Source: Caenorhabditis remanei
Taxonomy: Eukaryota > Nematoda > Chromadorea > Rhabditida > Rhabditidae
Length of the DNA: 64,000 bases
Assembly (NCBI RefSeq): GCF_010183535.1
Contig: NC_071328.1
Coordinates: 7,440,001 to 7,504,000, forward strand
Direction: 5' to 3'
Shown: piece after piece, positions 54,001 through 62,201 of the stretch
Numbering within the stretch: position 1 is the first letter of the stretch
Layout of the letters: each line of letters starts with the position of its first letter
Notes under the pieces: model-generated
Databases searched by the model: none
Told to the model about the DNA's origin: nothing
Seen by the model: the letters and a program-made list of their open reading frames with translations, nothing else
Made by a program: the position numbers and the translations under genes

Positions 54001-57000
54001 GAAGTTCGTTGCTCTTAAAATATGCACGTTCTGCAGATCTGAAAAAAGAAATTTCAGGAAATGTGATGTGACAAGTAGCCGTTTTTCTGAAAATATCGTT
54101 TTAAATGGAGTGGGTGTCGAACTATTTCCGATTCGTCCCACTCCTAAACTTTAGGTTTTTTGAGAAAACTTTTCAGTTTTTAGAAATTCGAAGCAGCTAT
54201 CCATAGTTTTTTGCTGGACTCTTTTCGAGGTTTGTATGAATCGAAGACATTGATAAAGTTCAGAATTTCTAAACCATCGTTTTTTTTTCAAACTTGCATG
54301 ATAGAAGCCCTCGGCAAGAAAAAGATAGGTTAATTTTCAATGTTTCCTTCCAGAACAGCTCTCGTCGCCTTTTTCACTCCTAATTCCCCCCACAATTACC
54401 CTTCTAAATCTCTTTTCCGGCAAACAAATTTTGGTTGAAAAAAGAAAAAAATGTTTATAAAAGTGTCAAAAAACTTTTGGGTGGAAGGGGAGCAAGTTGA
54501 CAATAGCTCATTGTTGCCGGAGGGTTGTAAGGGGGACCTCCAGACCCCAACTCCTCTAAAATCGAAACTAAACTTAACGCCTTCTTTTTCATGTTTTTGT
54601 TTTCTTTGTTTTTCTGATTTTTGAGTTCTCACAAGCCAGTATCCAACCCATGTGGCACAATATCTGGGTTCATTTCGAAAATTGTCTTTTCTCCTAGCTC
54701 CGCCCCCTTCTTTTGGGGTCTAGATTAGATTAAAAATGTTCATCTGTTATATTGAATGCAAATGGATTTTTGGAAAAAAATTGGATAACCTTTTTCTGGA
54801 AAAAATGGAGAAATGGAGAGAGAGAATGAATTGAAAAAAGGGCAGTAGTGCATGATTAATAGATTGGAAACAGAGAAAACACATGCAACACATTTCTCTA
54901 TTTTCTCTGTCTTTTTTCATGTTTTTTATGGACTTTTTGTTTATTTGAGTAGTGACAAAAAGGATTTAGATCAGGAAGTTTATGACTTGTTTTGTTTTTT
55001 TTTCTTAGTAAAAAAACTGCTCATTTTGACAACTTTTTCTCTAGAATTTCAGAAAAAGCAAATTTTTTCCTAGATATCTTATTGTACTGTAGTTGGTTTT
55101 TTTTTCTTGAAAATTAAGAGAAAATGCTAAATATTTCTATATTTATTGGATCCAACAAGTTTTTCACCTCTCTAAACCTCACCAACCAATTCATTCAAAC
55201 TTTTTCCTAGAACACGATTCTGGTAAAGACACATATCTTGGCCAAACTTTTTTTTCACCATTAAGTACCAAAACCAGCTATCTAATCTCCTTTAATATCA
55301 CTAGACCTCCTTCTTTTCCAGTATACCATTCCTAAATTTTCTTAAATTTCTCCCATAATCAAAAATGGAATTTCAGTTAATCTTCGCTGGAGAATACACA
55401 AAAGCCATGAATAAAGACTGGCACAGTGACCATTTCTGTTGTTGGCAATGCGATCAAACTCTGACTGGACAGAGGTATATCATGAGAGATGAGCAGCCAT
55501 ACTGTATCAAATGTTATGAGGATGTGTTTGCAAATCAATGTGATGAATGTGCTAAACCAATCGGAATTGATTCGAAGGTATGGTTTAATGATACAGAAAT
55601 ACAACACTGTCACATCACTTTTTTTTTCGAAAATAGAATAAGCTTTTGTATATTTGCACTAGTTTTCAGCTGACCCCGTGTAGTTTTTCAACTGATGTAA
55701 TCACAAAAAGTTTTCGTTTGAAACAGTAAACAGAAATTTCTATTTATTCTCTCGAACCTTCTAATCCTTTTTCTATTTTGCAGGACCTTTCCTACAAAGA
55801 CAAGCATTGGCACGAGCATTGTTTCCTCTGCAGTATGTGTAAAATCTCACTTGTCGACATGCCATTTGGCAGCAAAAATGATCGGAGTAAGTTATTTTTT
55901 GTCTGGCTGAAAATTGTGAGCATCGGTAAAATAAAACGGCCTTTGAACTTACCGTAAAGCAGTTCTAAAGTTATCAATGACTTGCTATTTTCCAATCTCA
56001 TTCTGAAAATATTTCAAGACTAAATTATAAAATTATCAAAATAACTCAAATTAAAACAAATAAATTCAAATAATTTTTCAGTTTTCTGTTCCAACTGTTA
56101 CGACCAGGCATTCGCGACACGATGTGATGGATGCAACGAGATCTTCCGAGCAGGTCAGTCAGATGATTTCGTATTCTTTGTTTTGACTATTCTTAGATTT
56201 AAATCCGATTGTGACGAATTTAATGAAATTATCTTGGTCCCCTAGACTAAGAGACAACTTTTTCTTGAGTCCATTTTGTTTTCTTTTCGTCATTCTACTT
56301 TTTAGCTGGTTTTTGGTGACTGAAATAATGTAGGCGGATCTTGAAATTGTCTGAAAAGTTGTATATAAAAGAACAGTTCGTGTTTATGCTCAGACCTTTT
56401 TTATTTTCAAAATACTACTGAGTCGTTTGCTTGGTTCTGTACTTAAAATGTCTTGTGCATTTCCATGATTTTTGATTGATTTTTCGTTATCGAAAGTTCT
56501 TGAGAATCATGTCTAAATTGACCGAGTTCCATATGTTTCGAATTTCAATCATTATCTTTTTTCAGGAATGAAAAAGATGGAATACAAAGGAAAACAATGG
56601 CATGACAAATGTTTCTGCTGTGCTCATTGTAAAGTGGCAATCGGAACAAAATCATTTATTCCCAAAAACGATGACGTCTTCTGTGGTCCGTGTTACGAGG
56701 AGAAGTTCGCAACGAGATGTTCGAAATGTAAAAAAGTGATAACAGCTGGCGGAGTGACATATAAGAATGAGCCATGGCATCGGGAATGTTTCTGTTGCAC
56801 GAACTGTAATTCATCGCTGGCCGGACAGAGATTTACAAGCAAAGATGAAAAACCGTATTGTGCGAATTGTTATGGAGATTTATTCGCGAAGAGATGTAAT
56901 GCATGCACCAAACCAATCACAGGTAAGTCACGTTCTAGAAATCTTTATCAGAATCAAATGGTTTCTCTAATTGCGCTCGACCGAAATCATCGCTTTTCAA

Positions 57001-57379
57001 TTTCGGTATAGCGCAGTTGTCGAAACTGAACAATGATGATAACATTAATTCAAAAACTGATGTTTTTTGGACCGAACTCAGAACTCAATATTTCAGGAAT
57101 CGGTGGCGCCAAATTCATCTCATTCGAAGACCGACATTGGCACAATGACTGTTTCATTTGTGCTCAATGTACAACATCTCTGGTAGGCAAAGGATTCATT
57201 ACCGATGGTCATGAGATTCTGTGTCCTGAATGTGCGAAGGTATGCATTTGAAACAATTCTCTTTGAACTATTTTTAGTTGTCATAACTTTAGAAATAGCT
57301 CACAAATGATATCGATTGAAAAACGAATCCATAATTTTTTCAATATTTTCAGGCCCGTCTAATGGCAGCCAACTCATAA
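18075..57379 (+). CDS. lim-9: LIM-9, PET domain plus six LIM domains (Limpet/FHL type), long isoform
   Basis: Exons for the longest chain are 18075-18145, 22791-22905, 22975-23223, 29730-29834, 29897-30001, 30609-30668, 33580-33725, 45673-45770, 46153-46247, 48137-48373, 48556-48672, 48832-48930, 55377-55577, 55784-55886, 56082-56153, 56566-56922, 57097-57239 and 57353-57379. All junction phases agree, giving about 799 aa. The N-terminal third is low-complexity with an Asn-rich run and a charged coil. A Cys-rich Limpet/Testin motif follows ([10 protein letters not shown], then [16 protein letters not shown]), then the PET domain ([11 protein letters not shown] onward). Six LIM domains run in tandem from ECHKC to CPECAK, each with the full CxxC, HxxC, CxxC and C-x2-C/H/D ligands, and the chain ends ARLMAANS. 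In C. elegans LIM-9 sits at muscle attachment structures and binds UNC-97/PINCH. Several downstream alternative first exons are listed separately. Intron 1 contains a retrotransposon. Confidence 0.9.
18919..19044 (+). CDS. Short upstream ORF of the retrotransposon (possible ORF1 remnant)
   Basis: Open from about 18779, with an ATG at 18919, this encodes about 41 residues rich in Ser, Asn and Pro and ends with TAA. It has no zinc knuckle or other recognised ORF1 domain. The reading frame of the long ORF is already open upstream of this stop, so the two overlap in different frames. That could mean a truncated ORF1, or a frameshift between one original ORF and the next. Confidence 0.35.
19150..21879 (+). 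CDS. Retrotransposon ORF2: apurinic-type endonuclease plus reverse transcriptase
   Basis: An uninterrupted frame of 909 aa from ATG 19150; the frame is open somewhat further upstream. The first 230 residues form an APE-type endonuclease with [34 protein letters not shown] and GRSDHS. The reverse transcriptase follows at about 430-700 with [31 protein letters not shown], the [10 protein letters not shown] block and the catalytic FADDLKIF. The C-terminal region is uncharacterised, as in CR1/Jockey-group elements. The protein nicks target DNA and primes reverse transcription from the nick. There is no internal stop or frameshift. Codon and base use differ from the neighbouring exons. The exact clade needs phylogeny; nematode Sam/Frodo-type elements are candidates. 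Confidence 0.92.
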   Translation: MSVLSANVRSIIANRAEVNFLLERGGYDIAFFQETWLSINTSNSLFSLNLGPTKYSLYRSDRSEGRGGGVATFVKSSINSKLLFSESVKNGFEILVVVLDIGVDPLILVNVYRTPSCSPSNTKKLLKQISTYLDPGKNLLLMGDFNCREIDWLSDPPHSNAQLATQIISFCHDNHLIQYVRNPTRGANILDLVFSNFPIQNVTVSAPIGRSDHSKIEFKYDLLYKPPSPSISYPDYKNICYGTLSQMLSNVDWTLIFGVSDVNDKYNNFITYLKYVFAQSVPWASSRLGMGNLPEYLESFQKLVEYSWSQAVKSRSKADYVTYVKISKRFRKKLYKYRSNLEISMLKEKGPSRFSNFAKMVLKRSSNIVPDIKDSHDTLHISDEEKCKALAAHFQAQYKNKYDGNFSVPAYHRSFQDIICVTDDEIFKLLSKIKGNNTLTPDGIPARFLKIISAFIASPISQLCNFSMMNGTVPDRWKESIVFPLKKQENPTKTVHFRPISLTSIICRVYERCILRRISHHLGSINFWSPGQHGFRPQRSTTTCLLESMNQWTSSLEKGEQVDVVYFDYSKAFDSVPIDLLLVKLTSIGLNACLLNWLHSFLTGRSFKVKINSSFSEVRTISCGVPQGGVLSPVLFCIYVNDIATVIPKSVTAMQFADDLKIFSSFPKHKNTPDLQIAIDAISNWSNSAKLELNVAKTHCLSIGKSPKHYNYFLDSNLIDRKCCVRDLGFLVDEKLTFKDHWSTAIRKANFVAFSVFKSFHSNNIRLLTLLFKIFVRPILEYGTVVTNPGSCKTIKNIESVQSNFTRRIMFRTCGKRILRTDPKYVQAHQRLVNYQLQSLSSRRAGFDKFFFGKLLIGKIDIDFTNYFQLSSHNTRRGHLYHWKTPRSKIREHFFTHRVLSKIVSPTAP
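22091..22790 (+). other. Remaining lim-9 intron 1 after the retrotransposon
   Basis: T-rich intronic sequence. The overlapping short plus ORFs near 22142-22450 are CT-rich and have no splice or homology support. Nothing else is recognised. Confidence 0.5.
23224..29729 (+). other. Long lim-9 intron (6.5 kb) with a possible retroelement remnant
   Basis: No exon is supported. Between about 23560 and 24180 the base composition changes and the minus strand shows broken open segments (for example a [13 protein letters not shown] block and an [17 protein letters not shown] block in another frame). This could be a decayed gag-like fragment. The stretch 28540-28556 is a GC-rich island (GGCGCCCGCGCGAG) in otherwise AT-rich DNA. 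The remainder is CT-rich or A-rich filler. Confidence 0.4.
23560..24180 (-). pseudogene. Possible decayed BEL/Pao-type gag fragment
   Basis: Reading the minus strand, open fragments with coding-like composition are interrupted by stops and frame changes. They include a Lys-rich [13 protein letters not shown] block, [17 protein letters not shown], and a LPSKITLPT phrase upstream that resembles the proline-threonine start of Pao gag proteins. No LTR or pol motif was found. The family assignment is a guess. Confidence 0.25.
30669..33579 (+). other. lim-9 intron (2.9 kb)
   Basis: Apart from candidate starts at 31052 and 33406, no exon is seen. The minus ORF at 31313-31717 lacks splice support. 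Confidence 0.4.
31052..31150 (+). CDS. lim-9: Candidate alternative first exon of lim-9 (isoform start B)
   Basis: ATG 31052 opens a 33-codon lysine-rich exon ([11 protein letters not shown] start, FKKKEKK end) with a GTAACT donor at 31151. It ends in phase 0, matching the exon at 33580. It is in a different register from exons in the longest chain, so it would replace their N-terminus. The composition is coding-like. No acceptor lies immediately upstream, as expected for a first exon. Confidence is moderate because phase agreement alone has a one-in-three chance. Confidence 0.5.
33406..33725 (+). CDS. lim-9: Candidate alternative first exon of lim-9, extending exon 33580 upstream (start C)
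   Basis: The exon after the acceptor at 33579 is open upstream as far as ATG 33406, adding 58 residues ([13 protein letters not shown] start) in the same frame. The added part is hydrophilic with Asn and Thr. This could be an alternative start from a promoter upstream of 33406, or chance readthrough of an intron end. The shared part encodes the Limpet Cys-rich motif. Confidence 0.45.
40278..40318. promoter_or_regulatory. Cluster of ACGT-core motifs upstream of the 40340 exon
   Basis: Within 41 bp there are CCACGTCA (40278-40285), a perfect palindrome GCCACGTGGC with a CACGTG E-box (40296-40305), and GTGACGTC (40311-40318, CRE-like). They end 22 bp before ATG 40340. Such spacing suggests bHLH and bZIP binding at an internal promoter, by inference only. 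Confidence 0.45.
40340..40638 (+). CDS. lim-9: Candidate alternative first exon of lim-9 (start D)
   Basis: ATG 40340 opens about 99 codons with basic, Pro- and Ser-rich composition ([10 protein letters not shown], then [12 protein letters not shown]) and a GTGAGT donor after 40638. It ends in phase 2, which is exactly what the exon at 45673 requires. The coding-like composition in all three codon positions and the length make it the strongest of the alternative starts. It would give a LIM-9 isoform lacking the first N-terminal third but keeping half of the Cys-rich motif, PET and LIMs. An AG lies just before the ATG, so internal-exon use cannot be excluded. Confidence 0.65.
46248..48136 (+). 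other. lim-9 intron upstream of the PET exon
   Basis: 1.9 kb with CT-rich sequence at 47480-47720, just ahead of the candidate first exon at 47732. No other exon is seen. Confidence 0.45.
47732..47836 (+). CDS. lim-9: Candidate alternative first exon of lim-9 (start E)
   Basis: ATG 47732, in AAAATGGG context, opens 35 codons ([12 protein letters not shown] start, NNWLID end) with a GTGAGT donor. It ends in phase 0 and joins the PET exon at 48137 in frame. A CT-rich tract lies immediately upstream. This would give a compact PET-LIM isoform. Confidence 0.6.
48931..55376 (+). other. Long lim-9 intron between LIM1 and LIM2 exons (6.4 kb)
   Basis: No supported exon. Many short ORFs are T-rich or A-rich noise. 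CCCCGCGGGG at 52068-52077 and a GGACGAT/ATCGTCC inverted pair at about 52733-52749 are the only compact symmetric motifs noticed. An ATG at 55365 reads straight through the acceptor into the LIM exon, but this is only four codons. Confidence 0.45.
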
Positions 57380-58957
57380 CTTCTCTCCACATCAATCCTG
57401 TCTTTCTCTTCATTTCCCAGTGTTTCCTTTCCCCTTTTCATCCCATTTTTTACTACTATCCAATGACTTTTCGCTTCACTTTTCATTCATTTTCAGTTCC
57501 ATTCGGTAACTTTATCCCTGTGTTACTCCTACCGTCATTTTATTCCCAAAATTTCTCTGATTTTTCAAAAAATGAAAACCGAAAAAATAATTCTTCTTTC
57601 CAAAAGGGTCAATCTTTTTCTCTCCTTCCAGTTTCAGTGTCTAGTCTAGTCTTTTTTCTCTAATTTTTCTTTTGTTTCTTTTTCTCTAGGAACACAATTT
57701 TTCTTAAAAATGCATGTCCTTTTAAACTTTAAAAAGTACCTTACATCGAAAATACCATTTTAGTACCCAGTACTATACTGTAGAAATAGGTTAAAAAAGA
57801 GATTGGAAAAGTGGTGAAATCGAGATGAAATACAAGAAAAGATCACGAGAAATGGTGGCTATCATACTCTCGTGTTCTCAGAAAATCAAAATAAAAAATC
57901 TGAAATCTGAATTTGAATTTCTCGTTTTCGACCACTCTTCCCTCCTCTTTCATCGCCTAGTAGTTGTATATAGTCCGTCCCCAAACAAAAACATTCGCCT
58001 ACATTTTCAATTCACCTTGAAAAATTATCTTCACTGCATTTTTCTGCCTTTTCGCTTTCGTGTCGAGACCCTCTCCATTCTTCATTTTTCATCCATTTTT
58101 CATTTTTTCACATCCAAAAATATTTTCTGCGGCGAGACCAATATTTCCCTTAAAATAAATACGCATTCATATTTTCTGAACTCTTTTCTAAACAGCTCTA
58201 CTTGTCTCTTCAATTCAATCCCTTTTTTCTTTTTTATTTTATATTTTTTTGATGACAGTTCTTTCAAATTTTGTTTTTCTTTTTGAAATGAATCGGTAAA
58301 ACCCTATCACGAGGACATACATACATGAAGATTACAATTAGATTCTCGCACTCAATTTGATTGTGCCTCCAAATGATCTCCAGAATTCGACTTCCTTGTT
58401 TTTATTGTGGAATCTGTGGAGTGCAAGCAAACGGAAGGGCTACTGTAGGCGATGTTGAGCATATTGTATTTTTCAAGCTCTGAAACTCAGAATATCTATT
58501 CAATGCGAAGGGAAATCATAGACCGTACTAATGCCTTGAAAGTTCGGAAATTGTTCAATTGTTGTGAAAAATGTCAACTACGAAAGATCCGGGCTTGAAT
58601 TTCCAGAAAAAATTCACTCGCCGTTTAATTGGAAACACGCTGAATTGGAAAATATATGTATCCAGAGGTACCGCCCAGTTCAACTTCAAATTGTTGATTT
58701 CACCTTGAATTCCCTGAATTTCATCACATCATTCGAACCATTCAGCTATTCTTTGCTTCTCTCAGAGTGTATACATATTCTTTCCTATTACTCATCCGCC
58801 TTCCCCTTTTCTCCATTATTAAAACATTCGTACCAACCATACATGACTCATATTTTCTTGTATAAAAGGTGGCTGGGAAAGTTTTGTACGATTTCTTTTC
58901 CAACTTTTCCTTCCTTTTCATTCTAGACCTTCAAAGTCAACTCTAACTAATTTAATA
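57380..58957 (+). other. lim-9 3' region and upstream region of the PMP3-like gene
   Basis: T-rich sequence consistent with a long 3' UTR; an AATAAA occurs at 58154-58159. ORFs at 57316-57663, 57825-58286 and 58564-58926 are rich in Phe, Ser and Leu and look like noise. A TATA-box-like sequence lies at the right end. Confidence 0.45.
58859..58868 (+). promoter_or_regulatory. TATA-box-like promoter element
   Basis: The sequence TGTATAAAAGG lies about 95 bp before the ATG of the PMP3-like gene. It is followed by GTGGCTGGGAAAG. Good TATA boxes are uncommon in worm housekeeping genes and typical of inducible or tissue-specific ones, which would fit a stress-related gene. Confidence 0.45.
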
Positions 58958-59243
58958 ATGGAGACTCCTGAAGATCGCATTGTTATGGTTATTCTTATTC
59001 TTCTTTTTCCAGTGAGTTTTGGAGCTTCAAGGTTTGAATTACAGCATTCCTCGTGAAAACCTGAAGGATGCACATCGTTATAGATTCTAAAAACTATAAG
59101 ACTAATTTCAGCCACTAGCAGTATGGTATAAAGAAGGATCATGTGGATGCTCTGTGTGTCTGAATATTCTTCTCTACTTCTGTTTCGTTTTCCCATCTTA
59201 CATTCATGCTGTTTATGTCTGCTATCTGAGAGATCGTCGTTGA
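58958..59243 (+). CDS. PMP3/UPF0057-family small hydrophobic membrane protein
   Basis: Two exons (58958-59011 and 59112-59243) join in phase 0 to give 61 aa. The first predicted membrane helix (about 7-24) contains VMVILILLFPPLAV, and the second (about 34-55) reads CLNILLYFCFVFPSYIHAVYV. The PPLAV motif, the small Gly/Cys loop (KEGSCGCS), the N-I-L-L block and the final IHAVYV match the Pmp3/UPF0057 signature, and length is normal for the family. In yeast Pmp3 affects membrane potential and salt tolerance; function in worms is poorly known. An AATAAA (59288-59293) follows. It converges with the UGT gene, with only 164 bp between stop codons. A TATA-like element lies upstream. Too short and intron-split to show in simple ORF scans. 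Confidence 0.85.
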
Positions 59244-59407
59244 ACACGCTGGACGGGATAAAAATGAATAATTATAAATATGTGGCTAATAAAAGTGTTG
59301 AATACGATTTTCCTATGGTACAGTTTTCTCTGTTGTGTGAAAAAGACTACTTCAGAGCTCAAACCCGTTCATAATTGAAAAAAAAAACAAACAAATAGAC
59401 ATACGAT

Positions 59408-61375
59408 TCACTCCATTTTTCCTTTCGTATCTTTCGATACAATTGTAACTTGGAAATAGGAGATTACTAACTTGAAAACAATACAAATAAGTAGAACTGG
59501 AACAAGGAAAAGTACAGTTTTGAAGGCATAAATATCATAATTGTATCTTTGATAATACGGCATTTTCAGACTGTACGGTGACATGAGAGGGAAGGGTCCG
59601 TATCTGAAAATACAGAAGATTTGGTAGAGCCACTTGATGTTTCTACTTACTTTCCAACGAATTCAATATATTTAACAACCAATTCCTTCGGATTCAACGG
59701 TTGATTTCTGACCATTTCTGACACTTTTTTAGCATTCAATCGATATTTTTCGTTGTTCAAAATTTCATGAAACGAGTTTCGAAGTTTCTGGAAATTTCCA
59801 AGATCTCTTTTATGAAGAACAATTGACATTCCATGACGACCCAACATATTACTGTTACGAGATTGATCGGCAAATATTGGGAACTGAAAAAGGAGAAATT
59901 TGATAAATCATTTGGTGAATGGACTGAACTCACCATAATTGTTGGAATCGCAAGAAATGCTGCTTCAGTCGTACTTCCCAATCCTCCATGTGTCAAAAAT
60001 GCTGTCATTCTTTTGTCTTCTGAAAAATAAACCAATGAAATTACTTTCAAAGGAAATTCAAAGTATTGTTTCAACTTTAATAAAACTAGGAAACTCACTG
60101 AGAAGAGCCTTCTGTGGGAGCCATTTTACAAACACAACGTTATCCACTCCATCTGCAAAAGACACGTCATCAGTCTCATATTTCCAGATAAATGTGCAGT
60201 TGGGTTCTGATTTGAAAACCTGAATCAAGTTATTCTTGAAGTGCTCTGGCATATCTGAAGATCTAGCGAGGGTTCCGAACGAGATGAGCATATTTTTTGG
60301 TCGTCGATCGAGAATTTCAGAGAACTCTGAATCTTCTGTGTTTTCTATGGCGTCAATTTGTTCAACATCAATTGAAATACCACCGATTGCAATGGTTTTT
60401 GGTAGAGATGGACGGGGAAAATCAATCGATGGAATGGCATTTATGAAATGAAGTGAAGCATCGGCGACGAGTTCTCTCCAATTCGGAAACTCTTCTCCCA
60501 AGTGACTACGGTACATTTTGGTCTCGTCATCGAACATTTTTCCAAAAGTGTCATACATTAAATAGAATAGATTGTAGTTCTCAAGGCGTTCAGCAAAAGT
60601 CATTTTATCCGTAACTTGTGAGTTCATCGCTGAAAATTATTTTTTCCGAATTTCAGTCATATCTTGAGAGAAAACATACAAGGCAAGTAACTGGTGTCTT
60701 CTGGCTCTCCAGTAGCTGGAATCATCACATCATAGTTGACACAGGAGTTGGTTAAAACCACTTTATCAATTCCAAGATGTCTGAAAACGAAAGAATCGGG
60801 AAACGGAGACATTGAAATCGACATACCTAAACAAAGCCAATCCACACGTCATCAGAGGTTCTGCTAGTCCCACATCATAATCTTTTGATCTCAGTTTTTC
60901 GATTAATTCCTTATTTCTGAACATATTATCGCATGTGAGAACAGCTTGTTGATGAATAGTTTCCAGACAACGATGACCGTTTTCTGAAGTTACATCCATC
61001 GTCCAGAACAGTGACATCACGTTGTCAATCGTAACTTTTCTCTTTTTCATTGTTTCATCTTGCTGTAAATTTGACATAATTGGAGACATCAAATCTCAAT
61101 TTCACTGTGGTTACAGCATTCCAGTTGTGGATACCTACCTCCAGTTTGATGACATCTTTTGTCAACTTGACTCCCAATTGATTTCTTCTCGATTCGTCCA
61201 TAATTGGTGTGAAAAATGTAACATTATGCCCAGCTTCTGTCAGTGTATCGGCTAATCTAGCCATGAAATTCGTATGACTCGGACCATATGCAGGAGAATA
61301 AACCAGTATTTTCAATGAAGTACACGGTATAAATGATAGGAAAACAATGAATAAAACTATTAGAGAGTTCGACAT
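59408..61375 (-). CDS. UDP-glucuronosyltransferase (UGT), ER membrane
   Basis: Seven exons (61375-61139, 61062-60827, 60780-60680, 60629-60099, 60019-59934, 59883-59651, 59603-59408) join in phase to give 539 aa, the usual UGT length. A signal peptide (about 1-20, LIVLFIVFLSFIPCTS) precedes the acceptor-binding half starting LKILVYSPAYGPSHTNF. The UDP-sugar signature spans about 355-415 with FVKWLPQKALL, AFLTHGGLGSTTEAA and FADQSRN. Near the C-terminus YGPFPLMSPYSL is followed by a membrane helix (about 500-525) and a short lysine-rich tail. UGTs conjugate sugars to lipophilic xenobiotics and endobiotics in the ER lumen. The family is very large in Caenorhabditis, so no specific symbol is assigned. 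The ATG follows a TTTTTTACCAG acceptor-like site by 9 nt. All signature residues seem present. Confidence 0.92.
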
Positions 61376-62201
61376 ATCGAGTATCTGGTAAAAAATCAGT
61401 ACTTATCTGAAAATGTCTCCTTTATATACTGGTTTTCTGCCCAAGATACTGTACCCGGGAGACACAAACTTTTTGTGACTACCACTGTCTGAATCTCTTT
61501 TTCTTTTCTCTTGTTTCAATGAACGATGACAATTATTTTCACTTGATAGACTGATTGATAACTGATTGTTCTTTGATAAAAAGTGACTTTTTGAACATTT
61601 TTGTCTGGGTTGAGAATTAGAATAGTCAGGGGATGAAAAATGAGCATGTCTTGCTCTTTTTCATGTATTAGAGTGAGATTAGTGAAAAACGGACAACTCG
61701 TATTAATCGCAGTGAAGGTTGACAACATTCCGTTTATTCGTCATGAACTTATCTTCACCTGCTATTGCAAAGTTTTATTTCAATCTGTCTGATATAGCTT
61801 CATTTCTCGACTTTGCTTTGGATATTTTTGGCGTTTCATGGATGCATTTCTTCAATCTCGCTGTAGTCAAGACAGAATTTAATTTTTACACTGTTGTTGT
61901 TCAATTCCAACTTCTTGTCGACTTTTTAAATGTTTTTCATATTCCGTCCTTTTTTCCATTTCCATTCGGACACCATATTTTCTTTCTCTTTTCCAGACAG
62001 AATTTGTCGAAAACCTTTTTTTGAACACAATGCAAGCGCGCTTCATCGCACTCGAGGAAAATATCATGATGCATATTTTCGAATTTATTTATTGTCAAAA
62101 TAATTTTATCGGTAATTTGTTCAGTTTTCCTTGCCGAAAATACTTTAAAATTATTCAGTTTTTATAACTTTCAGAATTTGAAACGTCATAATCAATAAGA
62201 A
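61376..62201. promoter_or_regulatory. Divergent upstream region of the UGT and HTATSF1-like genes
   Basis: About 0.8 kb between divergent ATGs with no coding exon. A perfect palindrome AAGCGCGCTT lies at 62032-62041, about 160 bp before the HTATSF1-like ATG. An ACTTTCAG acceptor-like site ends at 62174, 27 nt before that ATG, suggesting trans-splicing. Confidence 0.45.

Noticed and set aside
57316..58286. ORFs of 115 and 153 codons downstream of lim-9
   Set aside because: Phe/Ser-rich translation of T-rich DNA, consistent with 3' UTR; no splice context or domain.
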